Part shown: piece by piece, positions 10,601-23,839 of the stretch
How the letters are laid out: each line of letters begins with the position of its first letter
Numbering within the stretch: position 1 is the first letter of the stretch
NCBI GenBank assembly: GCA_965279595.1
Contig: CBDIIF010000010.1
Coordinates: forward strand, 16,861-80,860
DNA from: CAIKLP01 sp965279595
GTDB taxonomy: Bacteria > Bacteroidota > Bacteroidia > Sphingobacteriales > Sphingobacteriaceae
Direction of reading: 5' to 3'
Length of the DNA stretch: 64,000 nt
Made by a program: the position numbers and the translations under genes
Notes under the pieces: generated by a model
The model's input: the letters and a program-made list of their open reading frames with translations, nothing else
Told to the model about the DNA's origin: nothing
Databases searched by the model: none

Positions 10601-13600
10601 AGATAGATTGTCTCACATTCCGAAATCTTCACTTTCTATTTTAGGCTTGTCAATTATAATATTAGAGGAGGATGTATTTTTGCAAAGGATAGATAATATT
10701 TTTCTAGTGTTCCTTTTGTATTATCTTAAGCAAAAATTCTCTCAGTCTTAATTTTTTGAATTTTATTTTATTTTCATGTACTTAAAGTCTAGGTAAGTTC
10801 GAGATACTACATTTCCAATTTTTTAAAATATCCGTTACGATTAATGATAATGGTGTATAATAAGACTTGTCTTCCAACAGCCTGGGAATTTCTCCTATTG
10901 AATTAGTCAAGAAGTTTGCTAATAAAAATATGCTTTGTTAGATTTTACTTTTTTAAAGACAGTTTATGCCAATCTAAATAAAAAAGAAAATGTTGGTTTC
11001 CTTTGCAGTTCTAAAATATTGTATAAGTTTAATATTATAGATATAATCAAGCAATCTTGGAGAAGGAAGTAATCTTTTTGGTCATAAGGAATAGAGCATT
11101 TTCTTCTAAATCTCCATTATATCCTTTTTCTTTGAATTATCTTTCTACGATAACAGCCCACTCTAAAAGGATCTAAACATTAAAATTTAAAAAGTAAAAA
11201 AGAAGATTCAATAAAATTCTACAATATTTATATATGATTAGAATATATACTCTTTATCGAAATTGCTGCAAATATCTTTTTCCAAAAGTGGAGTATTTAT
11301 TTTTGCTTCATTTCGTACACCCTGCTTCTACTTTCAAGAAATTCCTATCATTCTATTTGTTGTACAGAATGAGATAAGCCTCATCCTTTGAAGCACTCTA
11401 CAAACCGATTTAATAAGAAAGTTTAACCAAATAATGAATTTTTGTTTATGTTTTATGTCTCGAAGTAAATAAATAATAAGATAATCAACATAAGGATATA
11501 AGAGTATCTCCTTTTAGAGTGTCTTAAATATAAATATAAACATCATTTCTTAATCTACAATATTAAGCGATTCAACGCACATCAACTATAAAGAGTATCA
11601 TTATAGAGAAAACAACTCCTTTTTAAATTTCCCTCATACTATACAATTGTTTAACAGATGATTTGTTTGATGGTAATTCCTATAAATTTATACAGGTAAA
11701 CAAAAACAGATACCTATCTAAATTGAGACATGACAGAATGACTTTGACTGAATACCTTTTAAAAGTATTCAGGAATGCATACCTTTCTCAATCAAACAAT
11801 ATTCATGTTCTATATATTCGTTTCCATGATTTAGACATTAATTTTTAAATTGTATAGTAAAACACTCTGGTTATATAATATCACTTATTCAAGGTGTTCA
11901 ATCTATTTCTGGTATCAAGCCGATCCAAGTATCAGAGTTATTCAAGGTATATAAGTTTAAATCTGATTAGTGTATTAATCATAATTTTATATTTGCTAAA
12001 AACTCTAATTTTAATTTGTTAAAAGGCTCTATTTAAATTTAACTTTATGATTCTGATAATTTTTTATGCTTTTAGGATAACTAAATGCATTATAGATATA
12101 TATGAGTGTTACAAATTTAATTAATTCATTATTAGATATTTTGAATTTTCTTAATTTTGTATAGCAACTGATGAATCTAGATGCACTATAATGCTATATC
12201 ATAATAAAGTTCGGATGAGTTATACCATAGAATCAGGTGACTTACAAATCACAAATGGACATATTTAGGTACTCAAATGATTATGTTGGAAATGGGATGT
12301 TACAATATTATGGAAGCAATTAGCCTACTGACAGACCTTTAAAATTTAACTGAGTTTAATGATAGCTTATATCTTCTAGTAGCACAATAAATGCATTCAG
12401 AATAATAAACCAATTTAATTTATTTTTAAGGATCTAAATATAGTTGTAAATAAGCGTGAATGAATTTGTTAGGGAATATAAAATTTGAATGAATCATCAT
12501 AAAGAATATAGAGTTTACAGCTATGGATGCATTTAGTTTATAAATTGTTAAGATTTATAAACAATGATTTAGCAAAAATGTGAAAAACAACCAAAAACTT
12601 GTCACCAAATCTCCTACTGTTAATATCAATCTCAGACAAGTCATGTTGCTCAATGAAAAGCATATTAATTAAAAAAAACAATTATTAGATATATATTATT
12701 CCGTATATTAAACATGATTAGGGAATGTGATTCTCAGAAAGGTTGTAAAATTAAGGGAAAGGATGCGTCACACTCAAGTTTTACAAATTTAGGAGTTCTC
12801 CACTTATCATCAAATTAACCCTACATTTGGTATTCTTATGATCATGCATACCTTTTTCAAATGTTGTTTTTTGAAAGTCCAACTCATCAAAATTTACAAA
12901 AATATATTTAATACATTAATGGTGTGGTATTTCCCTAAATTAATTCAAGAATATCTCTACCGACGGTAGTTTGTTAATTGAATGGATAATTTGAATAGTG
13001 ATATATGTATGGCCATCTTAGAATAATGAAATTTGTTGTTTGGTTGGAATCGATGAAAATTATTCCTTATCTAAATTTAGACTGCAGAGATATTCATTGG
13101 AGATACTTAATATCACTACTAGCAATTCCGTTTTTGATGAGTAACAATATCAAAACAATCTGCACTAATTAATTAAGCAAGGTGTTAAATTTCGGAGCAT
13201 CTAATCGGAATAATCAATACATATAAATACATAATTTACGAAGGTTTTATCTGTTCCTCATATGATTTCTGCAGTACAAAAATTGATTTCTAATGGCAGT
13301 TGTTTTTAAAATTAATGTCTTATGTATAAAACCTAAGAAGTCATGAAGCACTAATATTGCAATCGGATAATGATAGAATTTGACTTAAAGATTTGATGAT
13401 TTTATTTTCTACCTAGATTTTAAACTTTGATTTATCAACCTGCTAATATGTGATAGAATAATATTTGTGCTAAATAATATATTGAGATCCGTAAATTAAG
13501 AATCAAATATAACTAATCATCAAATAATATAAGTTCTTAATATGATAATATATTTATTGCTCAAAACAATAATTGGTATAAAATTTCAACATTCTTTTTA

Positions 13601-16600
13601 AATTTGCTTCCAGGTAGATTTCATATGATAATTAAACGGAAGAATTGTTATCTGACATATTACATACCATCTTAGTAATTTTAGAGATTAAATTTTGTAC
13701 AAAATAATCATTTTTAAGATTTTTCAATTTAAATTAGACGACATATATTGATCCAAAAGATAGAATATACTTAGACTATATATACACTCATCATTCAAAC
13801 TAAGTATTAATGGAAATTAAATATATATATTGCATCTCAATGACATTAGCATTAGAAGAACATATCATTTAAACTAAATAAGCACCTTAAGATAAAATAT
13901 ATTTTATTGCCATATATGATTCCTGAATTATTTGGTTTATAGTTAGATCTGGTGGCTGGTAAGGTTATTGAAAGAAATAAATAAGGGTAAGTTTTAGTAA
14001 CATTTACCCTATAATATTTATTGTTCTGAGTCAAACAGTTTATTTAACTTCTGACCATGTTCCTTATCAATGTATTTTGTTATTTAAACCACCTAACCAA
14101 TGTCATCCTTTATTATCCTTCTCTCTTATTTAAATATTTTCCTTGCTCTATTAAATTAGATTGTAATAATAGTATGATTGTTTTTATATTAAGTAGCTAC
14201 TTTCCAGAGCTATATCCATTTACTACTGGATAATGTATCATAATAAATAAGCATAAATTATATTTGCATAAGCCTTTTGAACGAAGAAATTTAGCTCTAA
14301 TATAGATCATATATGTATGCATACTGTGATAGAAAATTATTACATGCTTCTCCCGTTTCTATTATTTTTTATATTAAATACATCATATAATCTTTATTAT
14401 TACTTTCAAAGGGAATGGTATAAACTATGCTCTTCCTCCGAGACTATTATTGCTATAAAATTTTAATATTTGTAATCCATTTATAATAATTGGAAAGAGA
14501 ATGAGTTAATTAATAACAAGAAAACTTATCATTAAAAGAACCTATAAATAGAAGACAAGCAAACAAATTCCGGAGATTAATTTTAAAGAGATGCAAGAGC
14601 ATAAAATAAATAATCGTGTTGTTAGTATCATTTATGGTCCTAACATTTAAAACATACTCACTTTTTGATTTATAATATTTCATTCAGAGAAATGATAAAA
14701 CTCTTTGATTTAAAAATATATTATCAATGTACCATTAGGAGATAACCTTTTGATGAGGCAAGTAAATTGCATACTACAAAGTGAAAGTATAATTATGTTT
14801 GTAGAAATTTTTAATATATATGAATATTGTGTTATTTTTTAAAGCTGAATAAATCTATACCATTTGAACAGTCAATAATCATACACATATTTGAATGTGT
14901 AAAAACTATTAAATTACTTGATCTGCTTTTAATTGTTGATAATAATTAGTTAGCTATTAATATGATTCAATAAAATTGATAAAAAAATTATGAAACTCTA
15001 CTAATGAATACTCGCTGAAGGATTGGATAAATAGTATTAGCCTGCAATTCATCTTATTATGTCTATAATCATCATAATATTTGAATTCACAGTCAGCATT
15101 TGCTAATCATCCATAAGATAGAAGGAAATTAATCTCATTTGTTCATGTTATTTATCAAATTCTTACCACTCGTTATAAAATTATTTTGAGGATCTCTTTT
15201 TTTCTTGATTGAATAGTTTCACTTTTGATATAATATGATTGATCTAGGGTATCATGAATAGTTTTTATATCGGCATTATTTGTACTAAAATACTCTACCA
15301 ACTCTTCATTCTATGCTGATATAGATGAGCTCACTTACTTAGGAGTGTTAAATTTTTATGTTACCCACCTGATATAAATTATTATATTTCAATCCTCAAA
15401 TCATATATAAAATACTTATTCTCTCTTATCTCAAAAAATTCTATGCATATCTAAACATTTTGTTTGTTCTTTATGATCCATATTTTTTTTTTTACATTTT
15501 TTTATCGAATAGATAGTTATTCTTTAGTTGTATGTCAATATTCCCAATACATATCCCACAAAAAATATTGCTCAGATAACATGAACTAGCAAACATCAAA
15601 TAGTGGCTTTCTAAATTAGGATGACACACAGCCATCAGAAAATATTTGTTAACCTGTAAACTTTGCAGCACTAAAGATAAGCCAGTAATATGTTTAAAAA
15701 TAAGTGATCACCATAGTTAGATCGGATTTGAGGTAAAATTTCCTATAATAAATCCTTAATAAGGATTTGTGTTATATCTAAGGCCAAAGTTAGACTAGCC
15801 TATATATATATTTTTCTAGGATGCTTCTATGTATTACCTCAATCTGGCAACACTATCAAATATAATATATCCTTCAGATAATGTATGCCTATCAATTTTT
15901 ATGATTATTTTTAATATAATTCCGTAAACAATGTTTACATAGTTAATTAAGAGTTGCAAGTCTAACTATCCAATGTAAATGTATGTTACACGAGATTAAA
16001 TTTTCTGAGGCAAGTTTTAAGGTGGCGATTCTTTGGATACTTAAATACAGAGATATATATATATTTGAATGATACTTGATAAAGAGTACAATTTAACATT
16101 ATTTATAGATCAATATCTGCTTTCAAATCCTTATGCGAAAAGACTTTGATAATATGCATGTATATGGAGTAATAAAACAAAGTTTATTAATGCCAACCCT
16201 TAAAAAAATGATGGACATGCTAGTTCTCTCACATTTATCATCTCTATTTTCAATAGAAAATAATTATATGTTTTGAATACTAAATTTTCCTTAAATATGA
16301 ATAATATGGTGACACATTTTATCTTACATTTTGTCGATCGGTCGTCATCTTGATAATAATAAAGCTTAATGCTGTTGTTTTTAGTGCTATTCACAAAAAA
16401 CATTATCACTTAAAAAATCAACCGTTGCTAGTTTAATCCGCTACTCTATCAAATTAACTTATCCAAGATTTTTATGCCTTTATAATTTAAATTAATAAGA
16501 TAATTATTATATTATACCTATTGTAAGCTAACTTTTATAAGATATATATATTATCAGATAAATTAAAATATTTTACTATTATTGGGGTAAATTTTAAAAT

Positions 16601-18950
16601 CAACTCTCAACATCGGTTTATGAAAACTTTTTTGCAACAAAACATATCTAGTGTATATAAATCTCCTAGCAAGTGCAGTATTATTAATGGAGTTAAGGTA
16701 CCAAGTTTTAATGCATTGATAATTAAAGTACATTTTTCTCTCAAATATATTAAAGTTATACACCGTATATTGTTATATTAGTGATACCAGTGCATATGGC
16801 TATATCCAATTCATATGCATTACCATAGCAAGTAAAATCAGAGCATAGAAACCACATTAATACTAGGACATAAAAAAATCTAGTTCATTCATATTACCAA
16901 GCATTTTATACATCGTCATCCAAATAATCCATATTTAATTTATTAAGATTAATATATTAGTAACACAATAAATTCTAGATAATATTGGATGAAATTTAGA
17001 AAATGTCAATAGAGATCTAATGTATATTTATAAATTATCCCTCTTTCATTTAACTCTTGATTTTATCCATTGAATTTGAAATTTTCTTATCGACATTGCT
17101 TTATCATATTTGCGATTTGTTTATATTGGTGGTACCTGTACATCGTATAGAGAACTACTCACAATTCAGAGATTTGAAGTCAAACCTTTAGTTTGATCAA
17201 ATCTGATAGTTTAACAATATGCGAAACGCTACTACCTAAGATAATTGAGATGAAAATATGTAAAAGCACCATCAATTTTAGATTAAATAAGACCTTCATT
17301 ACGTTAAAGCCTTTCAAGCTAGAATATTTTTATGAGATAAAAAAAACTAACAATAATGAATGGGTATCTTTTTGCATCGCCTTAACGTAATTTAGATTTT
17401 CCACCCCTACCCCGTACTTGAAATTTGTTAAAAAAAATTCTTAAGGACTCCCTGACCAACCCTGGTTGAAATAATCAACTACTACTAACCACCTCAATCT
17501 TTGTAGTTCATCATACTGGCAACCTAACTCTGTATAAAGTACTCTGAGAAGCATGTGATCTTTTTAGAGTATAGTTATGAGTATATTAGTGTTACCCTCT
17601 GTTTGAATAACAATTCATTTTCATTTGACAATTCCAATTTTATAATTGGTGCATATTGTTGTAATAATATTACCTCAAGGAAATCCAATATAAATACAAA
17701 CGACTGTGAAGATAAGTTCCAAATGCAATTGGATATCCTTACATTAAATATATCTTCCCCATCTTACTAATATACACTTCTAGATAATTTGATTCTAGCT
17801 TTTTAATTTTGAGTCTCTCAACATTCCATCTAGGATAGATTGCAGCTCATTGTAAAATTCCTCCAGCAACCATCTTAATTGGTAATCATATTAAGCATAT
17901 GGGAATTTGCAAAGGTCTCTTATTTTCTCCCATGCACCTAATTAGGTTTCAAGAGGCATTAAAATCTCTAAATTGATTTCCGACAAAATATACTCTATGT
18001 GAGTATTCTTTTATGCCAATTTAATGTTTTAGAAAAGAATAAATACATTTTGGAAAACATAATTAAGTATATCTTGGAGAATAATTTAAAAATAACCCTG
18101 ACATGAGATAATACAATCTTTTAGAAACAGCCAGAATATAAGAATTTGTACTAACGTGCTATGTGCGAGTATTAAATTTATTAATTAAAAAGCTTGTAAT
18201 ATAAATGAATGTCAGGTAAGTGCTAGTAGTCTTTATGGATTTGTGTATAACATTAAATTTTTACTTAATATGTTATTATACTAATGCTCATTTAAGGCTG
18301 CTATCATCCTATTAAGTTTGTTGGTTGGCCATGTGCTGTTCTATTCAAGTATTCATAAGCATCTAATGCTAACTCGTAATAAATCTCTAATAATACTAGT
18401 TTAAGGATAGTATTGGGTGCTTGATAATTCATTATATCTCTGGTTAAATGCTAATGCTATTATAGTATAATTCCTATAAGTCGTGCTACAAAGGGGAAAA
18501 TCTTTTGGAAAACTTAACAGTGAATAAGCAAAATCCAAACTTTAGTTGATCCGAATGTCAATTTCAACGTTATTATTTTAAAATAAAAAGAAATTAATTA
18601 TTTGATCAAGTTAATTTGCTAATCTATTATTATTATTAGTCTTACTAAATGCCTAACTTAAATAAAGCGATGTAAATAAATAGGAAATAATTATACATTA
18701 ATACTAGTTTCTATTTGCAAGATGATGGATGTACAAGGTATTAAGTAAGCTAGTCAAACTAGTAGAACGCTAAAACTAGAGTTGCTATAGTGGCTTCAAA
18801 TTGTAGTAGTGCTCTTTGTGTAATGCAAATAACCTAGTTAAAGAAATTATATAAATATCTAATACTTTTTTAATTAAAGCCCTCTTTGTTAATCACGGTA
18901 ACTCTTAAGGTTAAATAATTATCACGACATTCTATTTTTAAGTATAAAAA
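7640..18950. other. Long AT-rich spacer, no gene supported
   Basis: About 11 kb with only short standard-code frames (largest 61 codons). I saw scattered protein-like words but no recognisable domain, no RNA gene and no clean tandem array. If genes exist here they are beyond what can be supported by reading. Confidence 0.4.
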
Positions 18951-18969
18951 GTTATACAATGGCATAAAG

Positions 18970-19180
18970 TAACACTTAGGTATATCTAGGTATACCAAAA
19001 TATACCATACTTATGTATTAAATACCAACCATACTAAGATATCACAGAACATTTAGGTATACCTAATAATAGGTATATTTATGTATAAATAAAACAAAGT
19101 TATACATAGGTATCACATAATACTATAGATATGTATTAAATAATAAGAAGGGATACGATGTTACATGGTTACATGGTATA
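18970..19180. repeat. Degenerate repeats of TAGGTATA(CC)
   Basis: Repeated elements TTAGGTATATCTAGGTATACC, AATATACCATACTTATGTATT, TTAGGTATACC, ATAGGTATATTTATGTAT and ATAGGTATCACATA. Spacing is irregular, about 25 to 50 bp. It shares the GGTATACC core with the arrays near 5.7 and 54.9 kb. Confidence 0.55.
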
Positions 19181-19189
19181 TAGTATTAA

Positions 19190-22100
19190 AAAAAACTTAT
19201 CCTAATAATTGATTCTTTGTGCAAAGTCAAATTTAGATTATTCTTAGAGATTTGTCTTGGTAACTCCAATCTTATAAGCATCTCTGATGTCGCAAACAAG
19301 GCATAATCAGAAACTATTAAACAATGTTGAGTACACAACCCATGGATTTAAACCCTACTATTGACTTTAAAAAATTCCTTAAGTCTATTTTATTTTTTAG
19401 TATTGCAACCAAGCTTCAAAATTTTCGTCCCTAAATAAGTGAAATTATTGTTGAGTTTACTGTCATTGCAACAACATTTTAATACTTCTAGTTTTCATTA
19501 TTTAGATCAATAATAAGTTATAAAATAAACCGAAATTTACACTACACGAGACAAGGATAGATGCGGAGTAAGTTTTAGAAGGAAATTGGTTATCACTCCA
19601 AGCTTGGTATTAGGTAATACAATTATCATATTAAAATTGAATAGATTATCTTAAGCCTAGAGCAAAACAGCTGCATGATTCCATATACTTTTAAATTATT
19701 CAACAGTATATACATTCATATATATTTTGTCATGCCTTACACAAATACCGTTTAATAGAAACTCTTATCATCATCTATTTTTATAAAATGATTCTGTTAT
19801 AGCGTTTTCTATCTAATTATAAATTAAAAAATATTAACACCTTACTTTAATTTCATAGTATATCGTCAAGCATAGATAAATATCTATTTTATAAATTCAT
19901 ATTAAAGTTATGTAAAATTATTCCAACCTGAAGATAGATCCCAACTTATCATCAGTATCATCTACGCAACTCTACACTATTGATGTCCTTAAACAATTAA
20001 TCTTTTCTACTTTTATAAATTCAAAAATTACTATTTAGGGTAAGAAACTTCAACGTTTTGTAAAAGTTAATGATAAATGTACAAATAATTGAGGAGTGTA
20101 CGGGTTATAGGACTCAAGATGTAAAATAAGAGAGAAGGGGAAATAAAATTTTCGCTATACCATATGTAAGTTTTCATAGGTATGTATAACGAAAACTTTT
20201 GTTAGGTAGATATATATATTAATACCCCAGAGATGTATTAAGGAATATGAAAGCCTTAAGAGTTTGTACCTAATTCTCACATAGTTATAATCGATTACAT
20301 GCTCATTCTATTTACTTGTTAACTAAATTTTCCACAAGCACACTATTACCCTAGACTTATACTTTTTAATTTTGAAAATGATTGTGCTTTACTTGCTTAA
20401 CATATTACCTAGTATCTTCAAATATGTAGCATTACGAGCATTATTATATATATCCTCATTTTACCTGCATTAATATTCAGCTAGCTCTATGTCTTCATAC
20501 TTACCATTCTATCAGTTATATCTTGAATTAATATTATTTTAGATTTACATATGAAGATTAACGCTAGCCCGAGAAATTCATGATTAAGATATATTGCTCT
20601 CAAAAAAATGATGTGAAGAAGTGTTTATAAATTTTTTAATTTGTGCTAAGGGCTATTATTGAGATATCTTATAATGAATCCCTTTGCTAATTATATGAAT
20701 TATATGCCTAAATATAAAGATATTTTGATAGAATTATGATGCAAGATCACTTCAAAGTCTCATCGTATTAAAGATCTAATAAAGCTCTTTTGTTCAACCT
20801 TACAACATTTCATAGAAGTTAGAGGAGGCTGTTCGTTTACATAATTATGACTGCTGAACTATTTACTAGATTCTTTGATGGTTAAAAATAAAATTAAACT
20901 ATTTTTAGCACTTGATAAAGAAAATTCAAGGTAGATAGACTACTATAAAATATATAAATAGAAGTATAGAATCCTAAAATAACTAGGTATCATTTGATAA
21001 ACTAAATTTAATTAACTTTTTTGTTTATAAGGTGGCAATATTATGAGAATTTTTTTTTCTATATAGATCAAAAATCTAGAAAAAGAAAAAGAAAAAGAAA
21101 AAGATGATTAAAAATAGTTCCATAATATTTTTTTTTCACTATAGCTTAATTTAGTAATTCTCAAAGCTAACAAATCCATAAAACAAAAGTAGTACTTAAA
21201 TTAGGTCCTATATGAACTATATGAAGTCTAGAAGTTTTTTCTTGAGATATATATTGAGCATATATGCATTAGAGAGTGTAATATGGAAAGTTTAATTTAT
21301 GTATTTCATAAAAAGAGTTACAAAGAACCTAGAAAATTAAATTATTTGAATGATCCATAGAACCTTGATGGAATGATATTTTTTCTACTCAATTTCTCGA
21401 GCATTTATGAAATAAAATAATTATTTCTTGTTAAACAAACATAATGTAGAATATAATTAAAGATAACTGGTCAATATATGTGAGCCTCTATGTAATGATG
21501 AGTAAAATAGTATTAAATATCAAAAAAAACTTTTAACATTTGATATTATACTAGATAGTATCTTGAAAAAAATATGTTATAAGGTACACAATAATTATAT
21601 AACAGCATAAGTATATAATATTATGTAATATTACTTTTCAGTATAAATTTCGGTGAGCAAACATTATAATTTAATAGAGTGACATCTTTTTAAATAGAGA
21701 GTCTTTGGTAGTAATAAACTTGAGTAAGATTCATTAAAGGTCTTAATTCAATCCTAGATTCAGATTTATACTAACAACTTAAACACCAAGCTGACAGACA
21801 AGTACATAAATAATTGAATGTGCAAATTCCCATAATAATAAAAACGAGAATAAGAATTTTGTTGTTTTCATCTGACTCACATAAAACTGAAGAATAGAAA
21901 TGAGTTAATAAGTAGGCTAGCCCCTTTCATTGTATAAAATAAGAAAAAAAAGGACAGAGAAGTTATAAAAATATTATTATGTATCAAAATGTCATTGATT
22001 AATTTGATGGCATAAATATAATTTCTTTGGCCTTACATATGTAGCTCAATTATTACTTGTTACATATGAAATTTTTATGCACCATAGAAGTATATAGTTG

Positions 22101-22900
22101 ATTGATTATTGGCTTAGAGATGCAATGTCCTTTTATTTTAAAAGAATTTATCTTAATCTTCTATTTTTAGGTTAATTTATAAAATTATTGAAAAATAAGA
22201 TTATTATGATGAACATTTATGTGTCTAATATGATTATTTATATAGCCAACTATCATGACGCAATCATTTATGATTCATACTCAAAATTTTTTTAGCATAG
22301 TTAAGCATTTAATATATTTGCTCATAAAGTTGTTCATCTTGAGGTGATTCAAAAGGTAACACCTTCTAAACTATAGGCTCCTCTCCATATTCAAAGTCTC
22401 TCTATTCTTCTATTTCTTATCACTAACCCAGCATATGAATTACTGTTCCTAACAACAGCTTTTTAAATATCAAACTCAGTATATCTTGTCAGACCCAGTG
22501 AGCCAAGATGATGATAAATAAAAATTTGCTTTTTTGCCATTATCAAAGTAAACACTTTTAATATTGTTTTAAATAGGATTAACAAGATTTCTCATATAGA
22601 TCTCATATGAAAACTGAATTTCTATAACTTAAGTGTATATTTTATTTTAGGGTATATTCCAAAGATTTCTCTACTCTTACAGGGCCTTCGGTGGTAAAAT
22701 ACAAAGGTGGTTAAAGTAAATATATTCCTCCTTTCTTTATTAAACCTTGCATATGACTATGAGGCTTACTTTCTGGAAAATGTTATCCTTCCTAAACAAA
22801 AAAAAACTATATTTAAGATGAAGACTTTACGTTGATTTTGATGAAATGCTAGATTCCATTCCAAACAAATTACCCGATAGGTCTAGGCTAGAGCAGTAAA
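19190..22900. other. AT-rich spacer with a hexamer microsatellite
   Basis: No protein-like frame or RNA gene supported. The only clear structure is the GAAAAA run at 21079-21103. Confidence 0.4.
21079..21103 (+). repeat. Microsatellite (GAAAAA)4
   Basis: Four exact copies of GAAAAA plus a final G, flanked by AT-rich sequence. Confidence 0.95.
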
Positions 22901-22905
22901 AAGTA

Positions 22906-23108
22906 GCACAATCCTCTTGTTAACAAATGAACTGTGCAATGCATAATCCTCTCGTTAACAAAGAAACTGTGCAATTCCCAATGGTCTTGTTTACAAAGGA
23001 ATTGTGCAATGCACAATCCTCTTGTTAACAAAGGAACTGTGAAATGCACAATCCTCTTGTTAGCAAACGAACTGAATAAAGCACAATCCTATTGTTAACA
23101 AAGGAACT
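22906..23108. repeat. 35-bp tandem repeat, about 5.8 copies
   Basis: Units begin at 22906, 22941, 22976, 23011, 23046 and 23081, exactly 35 bp apart; the last is partial. The consensus starts GCACAATCCTCTTGTTAACA and ends AAGGAACTGTGCAAT. Each unit contains the palindrome TTGTTAACAA. Unit junctions can form a second one, for example ATTGTGC-AAT-GCACAAT. The third unit is the most diverged. There are no unique spacers, so it is not CRISPR. It is richer in G+C than its surroundings and has no clear coding frame. Confidence 0.95.
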
Positions 23109-23598
23109 CCCTTAAGAATGGAATTATATTCATGAATAATGCTTTTTAATAGTTTTATGCTGCAGTATTTAAATTAATGGGCATCATGATGTATTAGTAA
23201 ACTAATGTCTATATATTCTAACTCTGTTACACTATAACGAAAATCACATCAGTTAATTAGTTGTGATATTTTAAATATTATTTTTAGAAAATTAGGTTAA
23301 TGAGACTAGAATAATAATGACAATAATTAGATAGTATACATCGACTAATTTCAAAAAGGACTGATTGCAGCTTACTCTATTTATTTATTAATTTAAATCA
23401 TTTGTAATCAGATAAATAATTGTGCATAAAAAGGATGATAATTGCAAACATAAAATCTGTTTTTATGGTAGGTCCATATAATTAGGTGTAGTTTTATATG
23501 TGCATTTAGGTGTCACTTATAGCTACAGAGCAAAAATATAACATATTGGGGAAAGACATTAAAATATATTCATTCTCTAAAATCTTAAGAATTAGCTT

Positions 23599-23835
23599 TT
23601 GGGACATCTTAAAGATAAACTAGTTAAAGTAATATTTCTCTTAATTATGAAGTTGAGAAAAATGATCTTTTGCGTTGAATGCAACTTTGACTCGCACCAC
23701 TTTGAAGTAGGAGATTTTGTAATTCTTGGAGAAAGGGTGAAGAATTTTAATAGGCGACTTATCAGCATGGATAATCTGATGCCTTATATTGCGTTGCTAC
23801 TTAGCAATAGAGATCACTTAAAATATCTAAATTGA
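23599..23835 (+). CDS. 78-codon frame, possible retroelement integrase-tail remnant
   Basis: Open with the standard code from TTG 23599 to TGA; an internal ATG is at 23647. Reading TAG as sense it would extend upstream (NLKNQLLGHLKDKLVKV). The stretch HHFEVGDFVIL resembles the small barrel after the catalytic core of Ty3/gypsy-type integrases, where F-x-VGD-x-VLL is common. No catalytic D,D-35-E core, protease or reverse transcriptase is visible nearby. The family call therefore rests on one short motif and may be chance. The protein-like quality of the frame itself is better than average for the window. Confidence 0.3.
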   Translation: MGHLKDKLVKVIFLLIMKLRKMIFCVECNFDSHHFEVGDFVILGERVKNFNRRLISMDNLMPYIALLLSNRDHLKYLN

Positions 23836-23839
23836 ATAT

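Noticed and set aside
22906..23108. CRISPR-like repeat array
   Set aside because: Units are contiguous 35-bp tandem copies with no unique spacers and no cas genes nearby.
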